This document shows, one piece after another, positions 36,426 through 46,328 of a stretch of 64,000 bases of DNA. The position numbers and the translations under genes are program-made. Within the stretch, counting starts at the first letter, position 1, and each line of letters begins with the position of its first letter. The stretch lies in NCBI GenBank assembly GCA_024276695.1, contig JAJRWR010000014.1:98331-162330 (forward strand), read 5' to 3'. The notes under the pieces are model-generated. The model worked only from the letters and a program-made list of their open reading frames with translations, was not told the DNA's origin and did no database searches. The stretch is from an archaeon (lineage in GTDB: Archaea > Thermoproteota > Nitrososphaeria > Nitrososphaerales > Nitrosopumilaceae).

Positions 36426-37058
36426 TTAATTGATTGCAAGTGTACATAATACTGAATTAATTGCAGATATTTCTGCAACAAAAGGATCATCTGATGATGC
36501 AATTATCACAATGTCATTTTCTTCAGGCATTAATTTTTCTAACAGAATCACATTTGTTTCTGAATCGTCTATTAACGCATCTTTATTTTCATTTGGAAAA
36601 ACAAAATGATTATTTTTAAACAATAATGTTGTTGTACTTTTTGCACCATACAATATTGCAAAATCTCGTTGATCCATTCCATTACAAATTATTCCTGCAT
36701 GATTTTTTACAAGAATAGCATGATTATATTTTCCTCTTGCAATATTGCATGATTCAATTTTACATTGAGAAGAAATCACATCTGTAAATTTTTTTACAAA
36801 GTTTTTTCCTTTTGTTGTGAGAAATGTTCCTGCTCTGATAGTATCTACTAGTTCATTTTGTTTCAAATGAACTATCATAGTTCTTACTGCCCCTTCCCCC
36901 ATGTGAAGTTCATTACAGAACAAAATTCGACTTACATACTTTTGCTTAGATAACAATTGTAATGCTTTGAATACATGTGGAGAACTGAATGTCAAAATTT
37001 TGCTTGTTCCTTTTCTCGTAACAATATTTTGTAATTTCTGAATTGTTTTGTACATCAT
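36426..37058 (-). CDS. DUF4443 protein with N-terminal helix-turn-helix, likely regulator
   Basis: 210 residues. A winged-helix region (about 27-95: SSPHVFKALQLLSKQKYVSRILFCNELHMGEGAVRTMIVHL) is followed by an alpha-beta domain with NHAGIICNGMDQRDFAILYGAKS, which I associate with DUF4443. His22x/Cys residues (CKIESCNIARG) could bind metal. It is divergent from the cobalt transporter genes, 78 bases away, with an inverted repeat between, so control of CbtBA is a reasonable inference. Confidence 0.7.
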   Translation of the reverse strand: MMYKTIQKLQNIVTRKGTSKILTFSSPHVFKALQLLSKQKYVSRILFCNELHMGEGAVRTMIVHLKQNELVDTIRAGTFLTTKGKNFVKKFTDVISSQCKIESCNIARGKYNHAILVKNHAGIICNGMDQRDFAILYGAKSTTTLLFKNNHFVFPNENKDALIDDSETNVILLEKLMPEENDIVIIASSDDPFVAEISAINSVLCTLAIN

Positions 37059-37085
37059 GACTAATTGTATAATTTACTATATAAA

Positions 37086-37102
37086 TTGGATGAACTATCC
37101 AA
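37086..37102. promoter_or_regulatory. Inverted repeat between DUF4443 regulator and cbtB
   Basis: TTGGAT-gaact-ATCCAA. It lies beside the TATA-like TTTATATAG of the regulator (minus strand, 37078-37087) and just upstream of GTATAAGTA (37107-37115) of cbtB, so one protein bound here could affect both. Confidence 0.5.
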
Positions 37103-37136
37103 GAGTATAAGTATGGGTGTTTAATTAGAATTTACA

Positions 37137-37352
37137 TTGTCACAATCAAAAGAGATTACAGTTTCAAAATCAAAAACCCCAATTCTTGCTTTAGTTATTT
37201 TGGGAATAGTGTTTGGTATGGGACTTTTTGTAGTGGGTTATGATCAAGGACATCTGTTTAGTCTTGCACTTGGTGAATCAGCATATGAGGATATTTACCT
37301 TCATGAACTAACTCATGACATGCGTCATGCAGCAGGATTCCCTTGTCATTAG
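37137..37352 (+). CDS. cbtB: CbtB-type cobalt transporter subunit
   Basis: 71 residues from TTG 37137, one membrane helix (about 16-36), and the His-rich C-terminal motif LHELTHDMRHAAGFPCH typical of CbtB. With CbtA it forms the predicted cobalt uptake system of cobalamin-making organisms. CbtA follows after nine bases. Confidence 0.9.
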   Translation: MSQSKEITVSKSKTPILALVILGIVFGMGLFVVGYDQGHLFSLALGESAYEDIYLHELTHDMRHAAGFPCH

Positions 37353-37361
37353 GTATATAAA

Positions 37362-38090
37362 ATGAAGTCTGCTCTTTTTCTTGCTATTGTTTTGATATCT
37401 GGTTTTACAGGTGGAGTAATTTTTGGATTCATTAATTTTGTAACTACCGAACCATTTCTTGATTCTGCAATAGAACTAGAAAATAAAGCATTATTTGAAT
37501 CTGGAGAAGAAAAAGATGGACCTGAATTTAGAGCAGAGTACAACAATTATCGAGGATGGCAAAAGAGTGGAATGGTTCTTGCAGGAGGAATTCTTGGGAT
37601 GGCAATTGGATCATTGTTTGGCATAGTATTTGCACTTTCTAGAAAAATATTACCTGGAAAACATGAAATCCAAAAGACTTTGTTATTGTCTGGAATGATG
37701 TGGTTTACAGTATTTATGATACCCTTTTTGAAATATTCTGCTAATCCTCCAACTGTAGGTGATCCTGAAACAGTTGTGTTAAGATCAATTTTGTATTTGT
37801 CATTTATTGCAATATCTGGACTTGGAGCCGTTGGATTTTATCAAATTTACAAAAGATTACAAAGCAAGAAAATTGCAGCCTTTATTGGATATGCGATATT
37901 TATCAGCATCATATTTGTAATAATGCCTCCAAACCCTGATGTAGTGTCTGCACCAATGGACTTGGTAAATGGATTTAGAATGATGTCTGCATTTTCAGTT
38001 TCTGTATTGTGGTTAGTCAATGCATTGATTCTAGGAGCATTGTGGCAAAAATTTAAACCAGATGTTGAAAATTCAGATATTCGGAACTAG
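37362..38090 (+). CDS. cbtA: CbtA-type cobalt transporter
   Basis: 242 residues, five to six membrane helices. The first helix reads LFLAIVLISGFTGGVIFGFINF, then a charged loop (about 30-65), then RGWQKSGMVLAGGILGMAIGSLFGIVFAL, a CbtA pattern, and AMDLVNGFRMMSAFSVSVLW-like sequence near the end. A decayed partial copy lies at about 49955-50120. Cobalt supply fits BluB and cobalamin synthesis. Confidence 0.88.
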   Translation: MKSALFLAIVLISGFTGGVIFGFINFVTTEPFLDSAIELENKALFESGEEKDGPEFRAEYNNYRGWQKSGMVLAGGILGMAIGSLFGIVFALSRKILPGKHEIQKTLLLSGMMWFTVFMIPFLKYSANPPTVGDPETVVLRSILYLSFIAISGLGAVGFYQIYKRLQSKKIAAFIGYAIFISIIFVIMPPNPDVVSAPMDLVNGFRMMSAFSVSVLWLVNALILGALWQKFKPDVENSDIRN

Positions 38091-38098
38091 ATTCACTC

Positions 38099-38194
38099 AT
38101 GAATGAAAAAATGAAGTTTTGTACATGTTGCATGGAGTTTTATGAAAGAATGCAAGACATTATTCCAGTTTTACACATTTGGGTTATTATCTGA
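38099..38194 (+). CDS. Possible 31-aa Cys-rich small ORF
   Basis: ATG 38099 to TGA, beginning NEKMKFCTCCMEFYERMQD. The FCTCC cluster might bind metal and the ORF follows cbtA after eight bases, but it overlaps the upstream region of the next gene. Weak support, no family recognised. Confidence 0.22.
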   Translation: MNEKMKFCTCCMEFYERMQDIIPVLHIWVII

Positions 38195-38205
38195 AGATAT
38201 TCATA

Positions 38206-39000
38206 ATGAAAAAAATTCTTTATGTGATAATTCCAGTTCTTGCATTTTCTATAATATTTGTAAACATGTTTTTTGGCCATTTGATTTTTGCATCAGAAAC
38301 TCAAGAGGTAGTAAACAAGTATTCAGTTTATGTTCATTTATTATCCGAATGGCAGAGTGATTCAAAGAATATTATTTTTGATGTAACAAATACTTGGTAC
38401 AAATTAGATAAAATTAGCAATGTCAATTATGTATTTGATGCAGAATCTAAAGAATACAATGCAAATCAAGTTCATGAAATTAATGATAAATCCTATGTTG
38501 AATTAAAACATGAATTTAGTGATTGTCAAGAAGAATGGCAACCAATGCTGTATAGAAAGGCTGTAGATACTGTGAGACATGAGATAGAATATATCCAAGG
38601 ACAGCAATTAAGTACAGATCCTAATACTTCAGTTTATCCAGACATTGAAAACAAAAATTATGATAATTTAGAACAACAATCAAAAATCAAAAATGGATAT
38701 GTACAATTTTTCCCTATTTGTACATCAAAGGATATTACATCATATGATTATAGTGTCAAAACTGATAACAAAGATTTGGGTTTTGATGTATACTTTGTCT
38801 CTTCATCTGTTCAACGTGAAAACTTTGTAAATTCTAAATTCGATTATTACCCTGAATCTGGTTGCTATGGACAAAACAAACAAAGCTATAGTGGTACATG
38901 TAATAATATCAAAAAAGATAGTGGTTTATTGGTAATATTTCCTGATGATCTTAAACCATGGACCACCAAAATTACAGTAAATCTATATGAAAATAACTAG
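38206..39000 (+). CDS. Exported protein of unknown function
   Basis: 264 residues from ATG 38206, which places the signal peptide at the N-terminus (KKILYVIIPVLAFSIIFVNM). TTG 38179 is an alternative. The mature part has four Cys (SDCQEEW, FPICTSKD, ESGCYGQNKQ, GTCNNIKK) that may form disulfides, and ends as a beta-rich domain. No family recognised. It lies downstream of cbtA on the same strand. Confidence 0.65.
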   Translation: MKKILYVIIPVLAFSIIFVNMFFGHLIFASETQEVVNKYSVYVHLLSEWQSDSKNIIFDVTNTWYKLDKISNVNYVFDAESKEYNANQVHEINDKSYVELKHEFSDCQEEWQPMLYRKAVDTVRHEIEYIQGQQLSTDPNTSVYPDIENKNYDNLEQQSKIKNGYVQFFPICTSKDITSYDYSVKTDNKDLGFDVYFVSSSVQRENFVNSKFDYYPESGCYGQNKQSYSGTCNNIKKDSGLLVIFPDDLKPWTTKITVNLYENN

Positions 39001-39032
39001 ATCATTTATTTACAATATTACAAAGTAATTTT

Positions 39033-39197
39033 ATGGGATTTCTAAAAAAAATCAAAGATACCGCTGAAAAAGGTGTTGAGAAAGGAACTGATCTTGGAAA
39101 GCAAGGTATTGAAAAAGGCACTGAACTAGGAACCAAAGGTTATGAGGGCACTAAAGATGCTGCCAAAAAAGGACATGACAAAGCTAAAAATGACTAG
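39033..39197 (+). CDS. 54-aa LEA-like protein with four 11-residue repeats
   Basis: ATG 39033 to TAG 39195-39197. After GFLKKIKD come four 11-mers: TAEKGVEKGTD, LGKQGIEKGTE, LGTKGYEGTKD, AAKKGHDKAKN. The 11-residue period with Lys/Glu/Gly/Thr is the mark of group 3 LEA proteins, which are unfolded in water and help cells survive drying or osmotic stress. It sits between an exported protein gene and atpI. Too short for most gene finders. Confidence 0.65.
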   Translation: MGFLKKIKDTAEKGVEKGTDLGKQGIEKGTELGTKGYEGTKDAAKKGHDKAKND

Positions 39198-39213
39198 ATT
39201 TTTTCTCTAATTT

Positions 39214-41313
39214 TTATTTTTTCTTCCAAACAAATTGATTGTAAATCAACTCTGGCCTAATTTGTCTAAATGACTGTGCACCTCCTACGTACCATTTTGT
39301 AAAGAATTCATACAAGTGCAATCTGAGAGATTGAATATACACAATTAATCCTTCAATCATCATAATTCCCAAGTTGCCTCCAATGATCATGGCCATTGCA
39401 GCACCTGATTCAGAACCTCCTAAAGATGTGAATGCATTATTTACTGTCATCAACAAAGCCGCATGCACAAGCAACATGATTCCAAGTCGAGCATAACTAA
39501 TTGTGTGAGCTAGACTCTCAACTGTTTTTCCTAACATAACTTCCATTATGACACTGGCCGGATCCGCTCCATCTTCTGGATGTTTCTTTGCATGCATTAC
39601 ACCTCCAACCATCATAACTACCATTGATGCAATTACAAGAACTACTGCAATTCTTGTGATAATCCAAACTTCTGCCCACTCACCAAGGAACATGGTTACC
39701 CAAGGGACAGACTCTGTGTGTACTCTAGAGTACATATTCATGACGTCATATTGTGAACCGATGGCACACATCATGACAACAACAATTCCGCCGTAGAGTA
39801 CGACATTTGGAATTGCTTCAGTAAACACAACTAGCATATGTCCTTCTTTTACTAATCTGATAATACGTAAAGTCATTGCCCATACCAAATGTACAATTCC
39901 AATGAACAATGAAACTTTGAGAATGTTGATTACTTGTTCAAATGTTAATTCTGCAACACTGAGAATTCCAACAATCCAACTAAGTGGATATAGAATACCT
40001 CCTTCTTCTAATAACTCTCCAACTGGACTGAAAGCTTCAATATGATAACCAAATGCTTCTCCCGCACCTATTCCCGCAATCGCTGCTGATGCACCTGAAA
40101 TTGCAATAAGCATTCCCCATCTTGATAGTTCTCCTTGTCCCTTAAACTTGAAGAGTAAACCTAATGCCATAAGTAATAATCCGTGGCCTGTGTCTGCAAA
40201 CATCAATCCATAGAAAATCGGCCACATTAGAGCAATCATAGGCGTTGGGTCTGGCTCTCCAGCCTTTGGAATTCCTTGACTTTTTGTGATTACTTCAAAA
40301 GTTCTAACAAATCGTTTATTGTCAAACAAGGTTGGAATTTCTTCTTTTAGTTTAGGATCAGTGATATCTTCTACAACTGACATCCATTGTTTAGTTGAAT
40401 CTGTAAACTTTTTTTCCATCTTCTTTGGAATAAATCCTTGAATTACTGCAAAGTGTTTAGTTCCACCTGGCTTTCTCAAAGTCTCAAGAACATCTTTTGC
40501 AACTTTTGACTTCTCATGTAGTGCTAGAATGTCTCGTCTGATTTTCTTTGTAATTTTTCCTAATTCTTTTTTGATTAAAGCTTGTTTTGTAGTTAGTTCT
40601 TTAATTTTTGATTCTGCAAGTGCATATGACTCATTAGGAATTTGAGGAAAGCCTTCTGGAATTTTAAATGTGTTAGAATTGAAACTACGTAAAACTTTGA
40701 GAACTTTTTCAGAATCTGTAGTATCTGAAATTACTAAAATTGCAGCTTTTTCTTTATTCTCTAAATCATATTTATAAATTGTAATACCTTCAAGGGAACG
40801 ACTGATTTCATCAAAGTCTGCAGAATTAATTACAAAGAGATTTGTGAAAAAGTATCTCATCAAACCAAATCCAGAAATATCCATCTTCATCTTTTTGATT
40901 ACTTCTAAGGTGTCTCTGAGAGACTTGTATTCTTCAATGGAAACTCTTGCAGTTGCTGCCTCTTCTAGTAGTTGTGCTGGTTTATCAATAATTGATGAAG
41001 CTTCTTTGGCTAACTGCTTTATCATATCCTCAATTTCATTAATCTCATAGTCTTTTTTCTTGATTACAGTTCCTTTGAATAAAATCTCCATAATTCCTAC
41101 TTCTAGAGGAATCCCTATTCCTTTGATGACATCATCAATAGACTGATAAGTTTGCTGTGCTTTGAGTAATAAATCATCAATTTCAGGCGTAACTAAATCC
41201 TCAGCAGAATCAATTTTGTGATACCATTCAAACTCAGTTAATCTTGAAATTGCTTTAGGAGACTCACTTCTCGGTAAAATTATAGTTCCTAGTTTTAGAT
41301 CGGCTATTCCCAA
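39214..41313 (-). CDS. atpI: A-type ATP synthase subunit I (a-subunit)
   Basis: 699 residues: a long cytoplasmic N-terminal half with coiled coils (about 1-360) and a C-terminal half with seven to eight helices. The ion channel segment is near the end: MLGKTVESLAHTISYARLGIMLLVHAALL, with the conserved Arg in SYARLG. PTPMIALMWPIFYGLMFADTGHGLLLMALG is also family-typical. It is divergent from atpE, 87 bases away. Confidence 0.94.
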   Translation of the reverse strand: MGIADLKLGTIILPRSESPKAISRLTEFEWYHKIDSAEDLVTPEIDDLLLKAQQTYQSIDDVIKGIGIPLEVGIMEILFKGTVIKKKDYEINEIEDMIKQLAKEASSIIDKPAQLLEEAATARVSIEEYKSLRDTLEVIKKMKMDISGFGLMRYFFTNLFVINSADFDEISRSLEGITIYKYDLENKEKAAILVISDTTDSEKVLKVLRSFNSNTFKIPEGFPQIPNESYALAESKIKELTTKQALIKKELGKITKKIRRDILALHEKSKVAKDVLETLRKPGGTKHFAVIQGFIPKKMEKKFTDSTKQWMSVVEDITDPKLKEEIPTLFDNKRFVRTFEVITKSQGIPKAGEPDPTPMIALMWPIFYGLMFADTGHGLLLMALGLLFKFKGQGELSRWGMLIAISGASAAIAGIGAGEAFGYHIEAFSPVGELLEEGGILYPLSWIVGILSVAELTFEQVINILKVSLFIGIVHLVWAMTLRIIRLVKEGHMLVVFTEAIPNVVLYGGIVVVMMCAIGSQYDVMNMYSRVHTESVPWVTMFLGEWAEVWIITRIAVVLVIASMVVMMVGGVMHAKKHPEDGADPASVIMEVMLGKTVESLAHTISYARLGIMLLVHAALLMTVNNAFTSLGGSESGAAMAMIIGGNLGIMMIEGLIVYIQSLRLHLYEFFTKWYVGGAQSFRQIRPELIYNQFVWKKK

Positions 41314-41400
41314 GACAAATTTTGGGTATTTTCATTGAGTTTAATATCTTTCTGATTACCGTCCCAAACATTAAAATCCATTATAAGTCAACGGCATCCA

Positions 41401-42000
41401 TTGGCATCTAATTCTGCATTAGAAAGTACAATTGACAAAATTCTAAAAAATACTGAACAGGATATTTTGGCAAACATTAAATCCGGATTAGATGATTCAC
41501 AACAAAATCTAGATGCTGCTGTTCCTAAATTGGAAAGTGAGTATGATAAAATTATCTCAGATGGTAAAAAAGAGGCTGATAAGATCGAAAAACAGATCAC
41601 AGGAAGTGCAGACATTGAAGCCAGAAATAAACAACTAATGGCATTAGAGGAAGCAGTTGATAAGGTATTTTCAAAATTACTAGACCAAGTCGCAAATGCT
41701 GATCGCAGCGGTGATTATTCAAATCTCATTAAGACTCTGATTGATGAAGCAACTAAAATTTTGGGTACTTCGGAAATTATTATCTCTACAAATGTAAAAG
41801 ACAAAGATATTGTCCAATCTGCATTATCTCAATTTTCAGGAGCAGAACTATCCTCTGATACAATTGATTGTCTTGGAGGAATTAAAGTAAAATCTAAAGA
41901 TGGTGCAATGACATTTGATAATACGATTGATGCAAGAATTGAACGTATGAAGCCTTTAATAAGGAAAGAAATTGCAGCAAAATTCGGAGTGGGAAATTAG
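41401..42000 (+). CDS. atpE: A-type ATP synthase subunit E
   Basis: 199 residues from TTG 41401. An N-terminal long helix (1-110) for the peripheral stalk and a C-terminal alpha-beta domain with LGGIKVKSKDGAMTFDNTIDARIERMKPLIRKEIAAKFGV, typical of subunit E. First gene of E-A-B-D-small ORF-K, and it ends three bases before atpA. Confidence 0.9.
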   Translation: MASNSALESTIDKILKNTEQDILANIKSGLDDSQQNLDAAVPKLESEYDKIISDGKKEADKIEKQITGSADIEARNKQLMALEEAVDKVFSKLLDQVANADRSGDYSNLIKTLIDEATKILGTSEIIISTNVKDKDIVQSALSQFSGAELSSDTIDCLGGIKVKSKDGAMTFDNTIDARIERMKPLIRKEIAAKFGVGN

Positions 42001-42003
42001 GAA

Positions 42004-43782
42004 ATGACAGCTCAAGGTAGAATTGTTTGGGTAAGTGGTCCAGCTGTAAGAGCAGATGGTATGTCTGATGCAAAAATGTATGAAACTGTAACTGTAGGAA
42101 ATTCAAAATTAGTAGGCGAAGTTATTCGATTAACTGGCGATGTTGCATTTATTCAAGTATACGAATCAACAAGTGGATTAAAACCAGGTGAGCCTGTAAT
42201 TGGTACTGGAAATCCACTCAGTGTATTATTAGGTCCTGGAATTATTGGACAACTCTATGATGGAATTCAAAGACCTCTAAGAGAATTATCTAAAGCATCT
42301 GGTTCCTTCATTGGAAGGGGTATTACAACAACTGCTGTAGATATGACAAAAAAATATCACTTTGTTCCAACTATAAGTAACGGAGATGAAGTTGCTGCAG
42401 GAAATATTATTGGTACCGTTCAAGAAACTGATCTTATTGAAGACTCTATTATGGTTCCTCCAACACATGCAGGTGGAAAAATTTCAAATCTGGTATCAGA
42501 AGGAGATTATGATTTAGAAACTGTACTAGCTACTACTGAGAAAGATGGACAATCCATTGAACTTAAAATGTATCACAAATGGCCTGTACGAAAACCACGT
42601 CCTTACAATAAAAGACATGATCCAATTGTCCCATTACTTACTGGACAACGTGTAATTGATACATTTTTCCCAATTGCAAAAGGAGGAACTGGCTCCATTC
42701 CTGGAGCATTTGGAACAGGAAAGACTGTAACATTACACCAAATTGCAAAATGGGCTGATTCTCAAGTTGTTGTTTACATTGGTTGTGGTGAAAGAGGAAA
42801 TGAAATGACTGAAGTATTAGTTGAATTCCCACATCTTAAAGATCCACGTAGTGGAAAACCATTAATGGATAGAACTGTACTTGTAGCAAATACTAGTAAC
42901 ATGCCAGTAGCAGCAAGAGAAGCAAGTATCTACACTGGTGTCACAATTGCAGAATATTACAGAGATATGGGTAAAGATGTGGTACTTGTGGCAGATTCCA
43001 CAAGTAGATGGGCTGAATCCCTCAGAGAAATGAGTGGTAGATTAGAGGAGATGCCTGCAGAAGAAGGTTATCCATCATATCTTGCATCAAGATTAGCAGA
43101 ATTTTATGAAAGAGCAGGTCGTGTTAGAGCAGCCGGAAGTCCAGACCGTGATGGTTCAGTTACTTTGATTGGTGCTGTATCTCCATCTGGTGGTGACTTT
43201 ACAGAACCAGTTACAACTCACACAATGAGATTTATCAAAACTTTCTGGGCATTGGATGCAAAACTTGCATACTCTAGACACTATCCATCAATTAACTGGA
43301 TGAACAGCTATTCTGGTTATCTTGCAGATATTGCAAAATGGTGGAGTGAAAACATTAGTGAAGATTGGTTTAACATTAGAAGTGAAACTTATGGCATTCT
43401 ACAAAGAGAAGACACACTAAAAGAAATTGTCAGACTCTTAGGTCCTGAAGCATTACCTGATGAAGAAAAACTAATTCTTGAAGTTGCAAGAATGGTAAAG
43501 ATTGCTTTGTTACAACAAAACTCGTTTGATGATGTTGATACTTATTGCAGTCCAGAAAAACAATTCAAATTAATGAAATTATTAGTTGATTTTTACAAAA
43601 AAGGGCAACAAGCACTCAAAGAAGGTACAGCACTATCTGATATACGTGAATTAGGTATAGTAAGCAGTTTGCTTAAAGCAAGAATGGATGTCAAAGATGA
43701 TGAGATGCCAAAACTTGAACAATTAGATAAAGATATGCAAGAACAATTCAAATCAATTTCAGGAGTGAAGGTATCAAATTGA
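42004..43782 (+). CDS. atpA: A-type ATP synthase catalytic subunit A
   Basis: 592 residues. The P-loop is [14 protein letters not shown], with the non-homologous region insert at about 110-200, [17 protein letters not shown], and [30 protein letters not shown]. Full length for the family. Hydrolyses or makes ATP in the A3B3 head. It overlaps atpB by four bases. Confidence 0.97.
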   Translation: MTAQGRIVWVSGPAVRADGMSDAKMYETVTVGNSKLVGEVIRLTGDVAFIQVYESTSGLKPGEPVIGTGNPLSVLLGPGIIGQLYDGIQRPLRELSKASGSFIGRGITTTAVDMTKKYHFVPTISNGDEVAAGNIIGTVQETDLIEDSIMVPPTHAGGKISNLVSEGDYDLETVLATTEKDGQSIELKMYHKWPVRKPRPYNKRHDPIVPLLTGQRVIDTFFPIAKGGTGSIPGAFGTGKTVTLHQIAKWADSQVVVYIGCGERGNEMTEVLVEFPHLKDPRSGKPLMDRTVLVANTSNMPVAAREASIYTGVTIAEYYRDMGKDVVLVADSTSRWAESLREMSGRLEEMPAEEGYPSYLASRLAEFYERAGRVRAAGSPDRDGSVTLIGAVSPSGGDFTEPVTTHTMRFIKTFWALDAKLAYSRHYPSINWMNSYSGYLADIAKWWSENISEDWFNIRSETYGILQREDTLKEIVRLLGPEALPDEEKLILEVARMVKIALLQQNSFDDVDTYCSPEKQFKLMKLLVDFYKKGQQALKEGTALSDIRELGIVSSLLKARMDVKDDEMPKLEQLDKDMQEQFKSISGVKVSN

Positions 43783-45164
43783 CAGTAGAAGGCGGAGTTC
43801 AATACAGTAAGATTGCAGAAATCAAAGGTCCTCTAGTTGTTGTAGATGATGTTGAAAGTGCAGCATTTGATGAGCTAGTTGAAATTGAAACTACTGAAGG
43901 AGAAAAAAGATTAGGTAAAGTTCTCGAAGTAGGAAATGGTAAAGCAATTGTACAAGTCTTTGAAGGAACAACCGGATTATCAATTTCTGGAACTAAAGCA
44001 AAATTTGTAGGTAAAGTTATGGAAATGCCAGTATCAAAAGAGGTACTTGGTAGAGTATTTGATGGACTAGGAAGACCAAAAGATGGGCTCCCAGATCCAA
44101 TTGCTGATAAATTTGTAGACATTAACGGAGAACCGATGAATCCAGAACAACGTGAATATCCAAAAGATTTCATTCAAACTGGTGTATCTGTAATCGATGG
44201 ACTGATGACTTTAGTTAGAGGACAAAAACTTCCAATCTTTTCTGGTTCTGGTATGTCTCATAATCTTTTGGCAGCACAAATCGCAAGACAAGCAAGTGTT
44301 GTTGGAAAACAAGACGACTTTGCTGTGGTATTTGCAGCAATCGGTGTACAATACAGTGAAGCAGAATATTTCAGAAGAAGTCTTGAAGAATCTGGTGCAC
44401 TCAAAAGAAGTGTTCTATTTCTAAATACAGCAGATGATCCTGCAATTGAAAGAATCATTACCCCTCGTGTAGCATTAACTGTAGCAGAATATTTGGCATT
44501 TGAATTAGGAATGCATGTTCTAGTTGTAATTACTGATATGACAAACTATGCAGAGGCACTAAGAGAGATTAGTGCAGCAAGAGAAGAGGTTCCTGGACGA
44601 AAGGGATATCCTGGTTATCTTTACACTGATCTTTCAACACTTTATGAAAGAGCAGGAAAACTCAATGGAAAAAAAGGAAGTGTTACACAAGTTCCAATTT
44701 TATCAATGCCATCTGATGATATTACTCACCCAATTCCTGACCTTACTGGATACATTACTGAGGGACAAATTGTTGTTGGTAGAGATTTATTCAGACAAGG
44801 AGTTTATCCACCAATCAATATTTTGATGAGTCTTAGTAGATTGATGAAAGACGGAATTGGTGAAGGAAGTACTAGAGAAGATCACAGTGAAGTTTCTAAC
44901 CAAGTTTATGATGCATACTCTAGGGCACAAGAAGTAAGAGCACTTGCGGGTATTGTAGGTAAAGCTGGCCTAACTGAAATTGATCTCAAATATATGGATG
45001 TTGGTGATACTTTTGAAAAAGAATTCCTTACACAAGCAACTGATGAGAATAGAACAATTGAAGAAACACTTGCTCTTATGTGGAAGATTGTATCAAAATT
45101 ACCAAAGAATGAGATTACCAAAATCAAAGACAAGTACGTAGAAAAATATTACAAGGAAGAGTAA
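43779..45164 (+). CDS. atpB: A-type ATP synthase subunit B
   Basis: 461 residues from TTG 43779. Contains [25 protein letters not shown] (degenerate P-loop, no GKT, as expected for the non-catalytic subunit), [43 protein letters not shown] and the C-terminal helical domain. Binds regulatory nucleotide in the head. Confidence 0.97.
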   Translation: MTVEGGVQYSKIAEIKGPLVVVDDVESAAFDELVEIETTEGEKRLGKVLEVGNGKAIVQVFEGTTGLSISGTKAKFVGKVMEMPVSKEVLGRVFDGLGRPKDGLPDPIADKFVDINGEPMNPEQREYPKDFIQTGVSVIDGLMTLVRGQKLPIFSGSGMSHNLLAAQIARQASVVGKQDDFAVVFAAIGVQYSEAEYFRRSLEESGALKRSVLFLNTADDPAIERIITPRVALTVAEYLAFELGMHVLVVITDMTNYAEALREISAAREEVPGRKGYPGYLYTDLSTLYERAGKLNGKKGSVTQVPILSMPSDDITHPIPDLTGYITEGQIVVGRDLFRQGVYPPINILMSLSRLMKDGIGEGSTREDHSEVSNQVYDAYSRAQEVRALAGIVGKAGLTEIDLKYMDVGDTFEKEFLTQATDENRTIEETLALMWKIVSKLPKNEITKIKDKYVEKYYKEE

Positions 45165-45168
45165 CTGA

Positions 45169-45801
45169 ATGTCATTTGGACAAAACGTTGCAGCAACAAA
45201 AATTGAACTTTTCAAATATAAAAAATCCACGCAAATTGCTGTTATGGTTCAGCAAATTTTAGATGATAAACGTAAAGTTCTCTTAAAAAATATTGAAGAA
45301 ATGATTCAAGAAGCATCTAAAGCAAGAGGTGGAATTTGGGATCCTTTACAAGATATTTACAAATCAGTAAACGAAGCGTATCTAGCACTTGGTACTAATA
45401 CTGTTGACTCTGTTGCAGAATCTACTCCCCCTGTTATGGAAGTAGAAGTTCATGTTAGAAGAGTTGTTGATGTAAAAATCCCTGCACTAACAGTTACAGA
45501 AAAAGATACAAAATCAATGCCTTATGGATTTGCAGATACAAATTCTTCAATTGATAGAGCAGCAAAACAAATCAAAGAACTAATGCCAAAAATTTGTAAA
45601 GCAGCAGAATATGAAAATTCTATTTTTAGTCTTGCAAAAGCATTAGAAAAGACACAAAAGTTACTAAACGCACTTGAAAATGTCATTATTCCTCAATACA
45701 AAGAAAATATTCGATTTATTCTTTCTACTCTTGAAGAGAGAGAAAGAGAAGAATTCGCAAAGTTAAAAAAAGTGAAGGCAAAGATGGAAAGTAGAAAATA
45801 A
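45169..45801 (+). CDS. atpD: A-type ATP synthase subunit D
   Basis: 210 residues, two long helices for the central shaft. ATKIELFKYKKSTQIAVMVQQILDDKRKVLLKNI at the start and ALEKTQKLLNALENVIIPQYKENIRFILSTLEEREREEFAKLKKVK at the end match the family. Its stop overlaps the next small ORF by one base (TAATG). Confidence 0.95.
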   Translation: MSFGQNVAATKIELFKYKKSTQIAVMVQQILDDKRKVLLKNIEEMIQEASKARGGIWDPLQDIYKSVNEAYLALGTNTVDSVAESTPPVMEVEVHVRRVVDVKIPALTVTEKDTKSMPYGFADTNSSIDRAAKQIKELMPKICKAAEYENSIFSLAKALEKTQKLLNALENVIIPQYKENIRFILSTLEEREREEFAKLKKVKAKMESRK

Positions 45802-45932
45802 TGGCAAAAGAAGAAATAAAAAAATTACTTGAAAATTCAAAAAAGGAATTAGATGAAAATTATGATAGTTTTGTAAAATCTATCAAAGACGATCTAACAT
45901 CCTACAAAAAGAAAACTTTAGATCGAATTTGA
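45801..45932 (+). CDS. 43-aa charged helical protein inside the ATP synthase operon
   Basis: ATG 45801 overlaps the atpD stop by one base and reads to TGA 45930-45932. The product (AKEEIKKLLENSKKELDENY onward, ending KKKTLDRI) is a single amphipathic helix. It is too short for subunit F (about 100 aa) and resembles a fragment of a stalk-type H/G subunit in composition only. Tight coupling to atpD suggests it is made with the complex. Confidence 0.6.
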   Translation: MAKEEIKKLLENSKKELDENYDSFVKSIKDDLTSYKKKTLDRI

Positions 45933-45984
45933 GATTCTTACCCCATCATGATTTAAATATGGATATCATGGAGCCTGATCGTAA

Positions 45985-46290
45985 ATGAAATCTATCGTCA
46001 TGTTACTTTTGGCAGCATCCGCAATTTCAATTCTAGGTTCAACCGGAGTTGCATTTGCTCAAGAAGATGGTGCATCTAATGGCGACTCTATGAAACTCTT
46101 AGGTGCTGGTTTAGCATTTGGTATTGCAGCCGGTGGAGCAGGAATAGGTCTTGGTCAAGTAGGTGCAGCAGGTCTTGCAGTCATTAGTGAGAACCCCGCT
46201 TTACAATCAAAGGTATTCATCTTCGTAGGTATGGTCGAATCAATCGCAATCTACGGTATAGTTATGATGTTTATCATCTTAGGACAATAG
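45985..46290 (+). CDS. atpK: A-type ATP synthase subunit K (c-ring proteolipid)
   Basis: 101 residues with a signal-peptide-like N-terminus (1-25, ending VAFAQ) and one helical hairpin. Helix 1 contains GIGLGQVGAAG (Gln58) and helix 2 FVGMVESIAIYG (Glu85 as ion carrier, Ser86, Tyr90). A TATA-like GATTTAAATATGG lies at 45949-45961, so it may have its own promoter to give the extra copies a ring needs. Codon use is more G+C-rich than neighbours, typical of high expression. Confidence 0.94.
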   Translation: MKSIVMLLLAASAISILGSTGVAFAQEDGASNGDSMKLLGAGLAFGIAAGGAGIGLGQVGAAGLAVISENPALQSKVFIFVGMVESIAIYGIVMMFIILGQ

Positions 46291-46328
46291 TCCAAACTAC
46301 ATATTTTTCAAATTTTTAGATTTTTAAT

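Noticed and set aside
36951..36966. ACAATTGTAA inside the DUF4443 gene
   Set aside because: Only a short core, within coding sequence and not near a promoter; likely chance in AT-rich DNA.
39001..39032. TTTACAATATTACAAAG before the LEA-like gene as another palindrome copy
   Set aside because: The right arm lacks TGTAA, so it does not form the inverted repeat.
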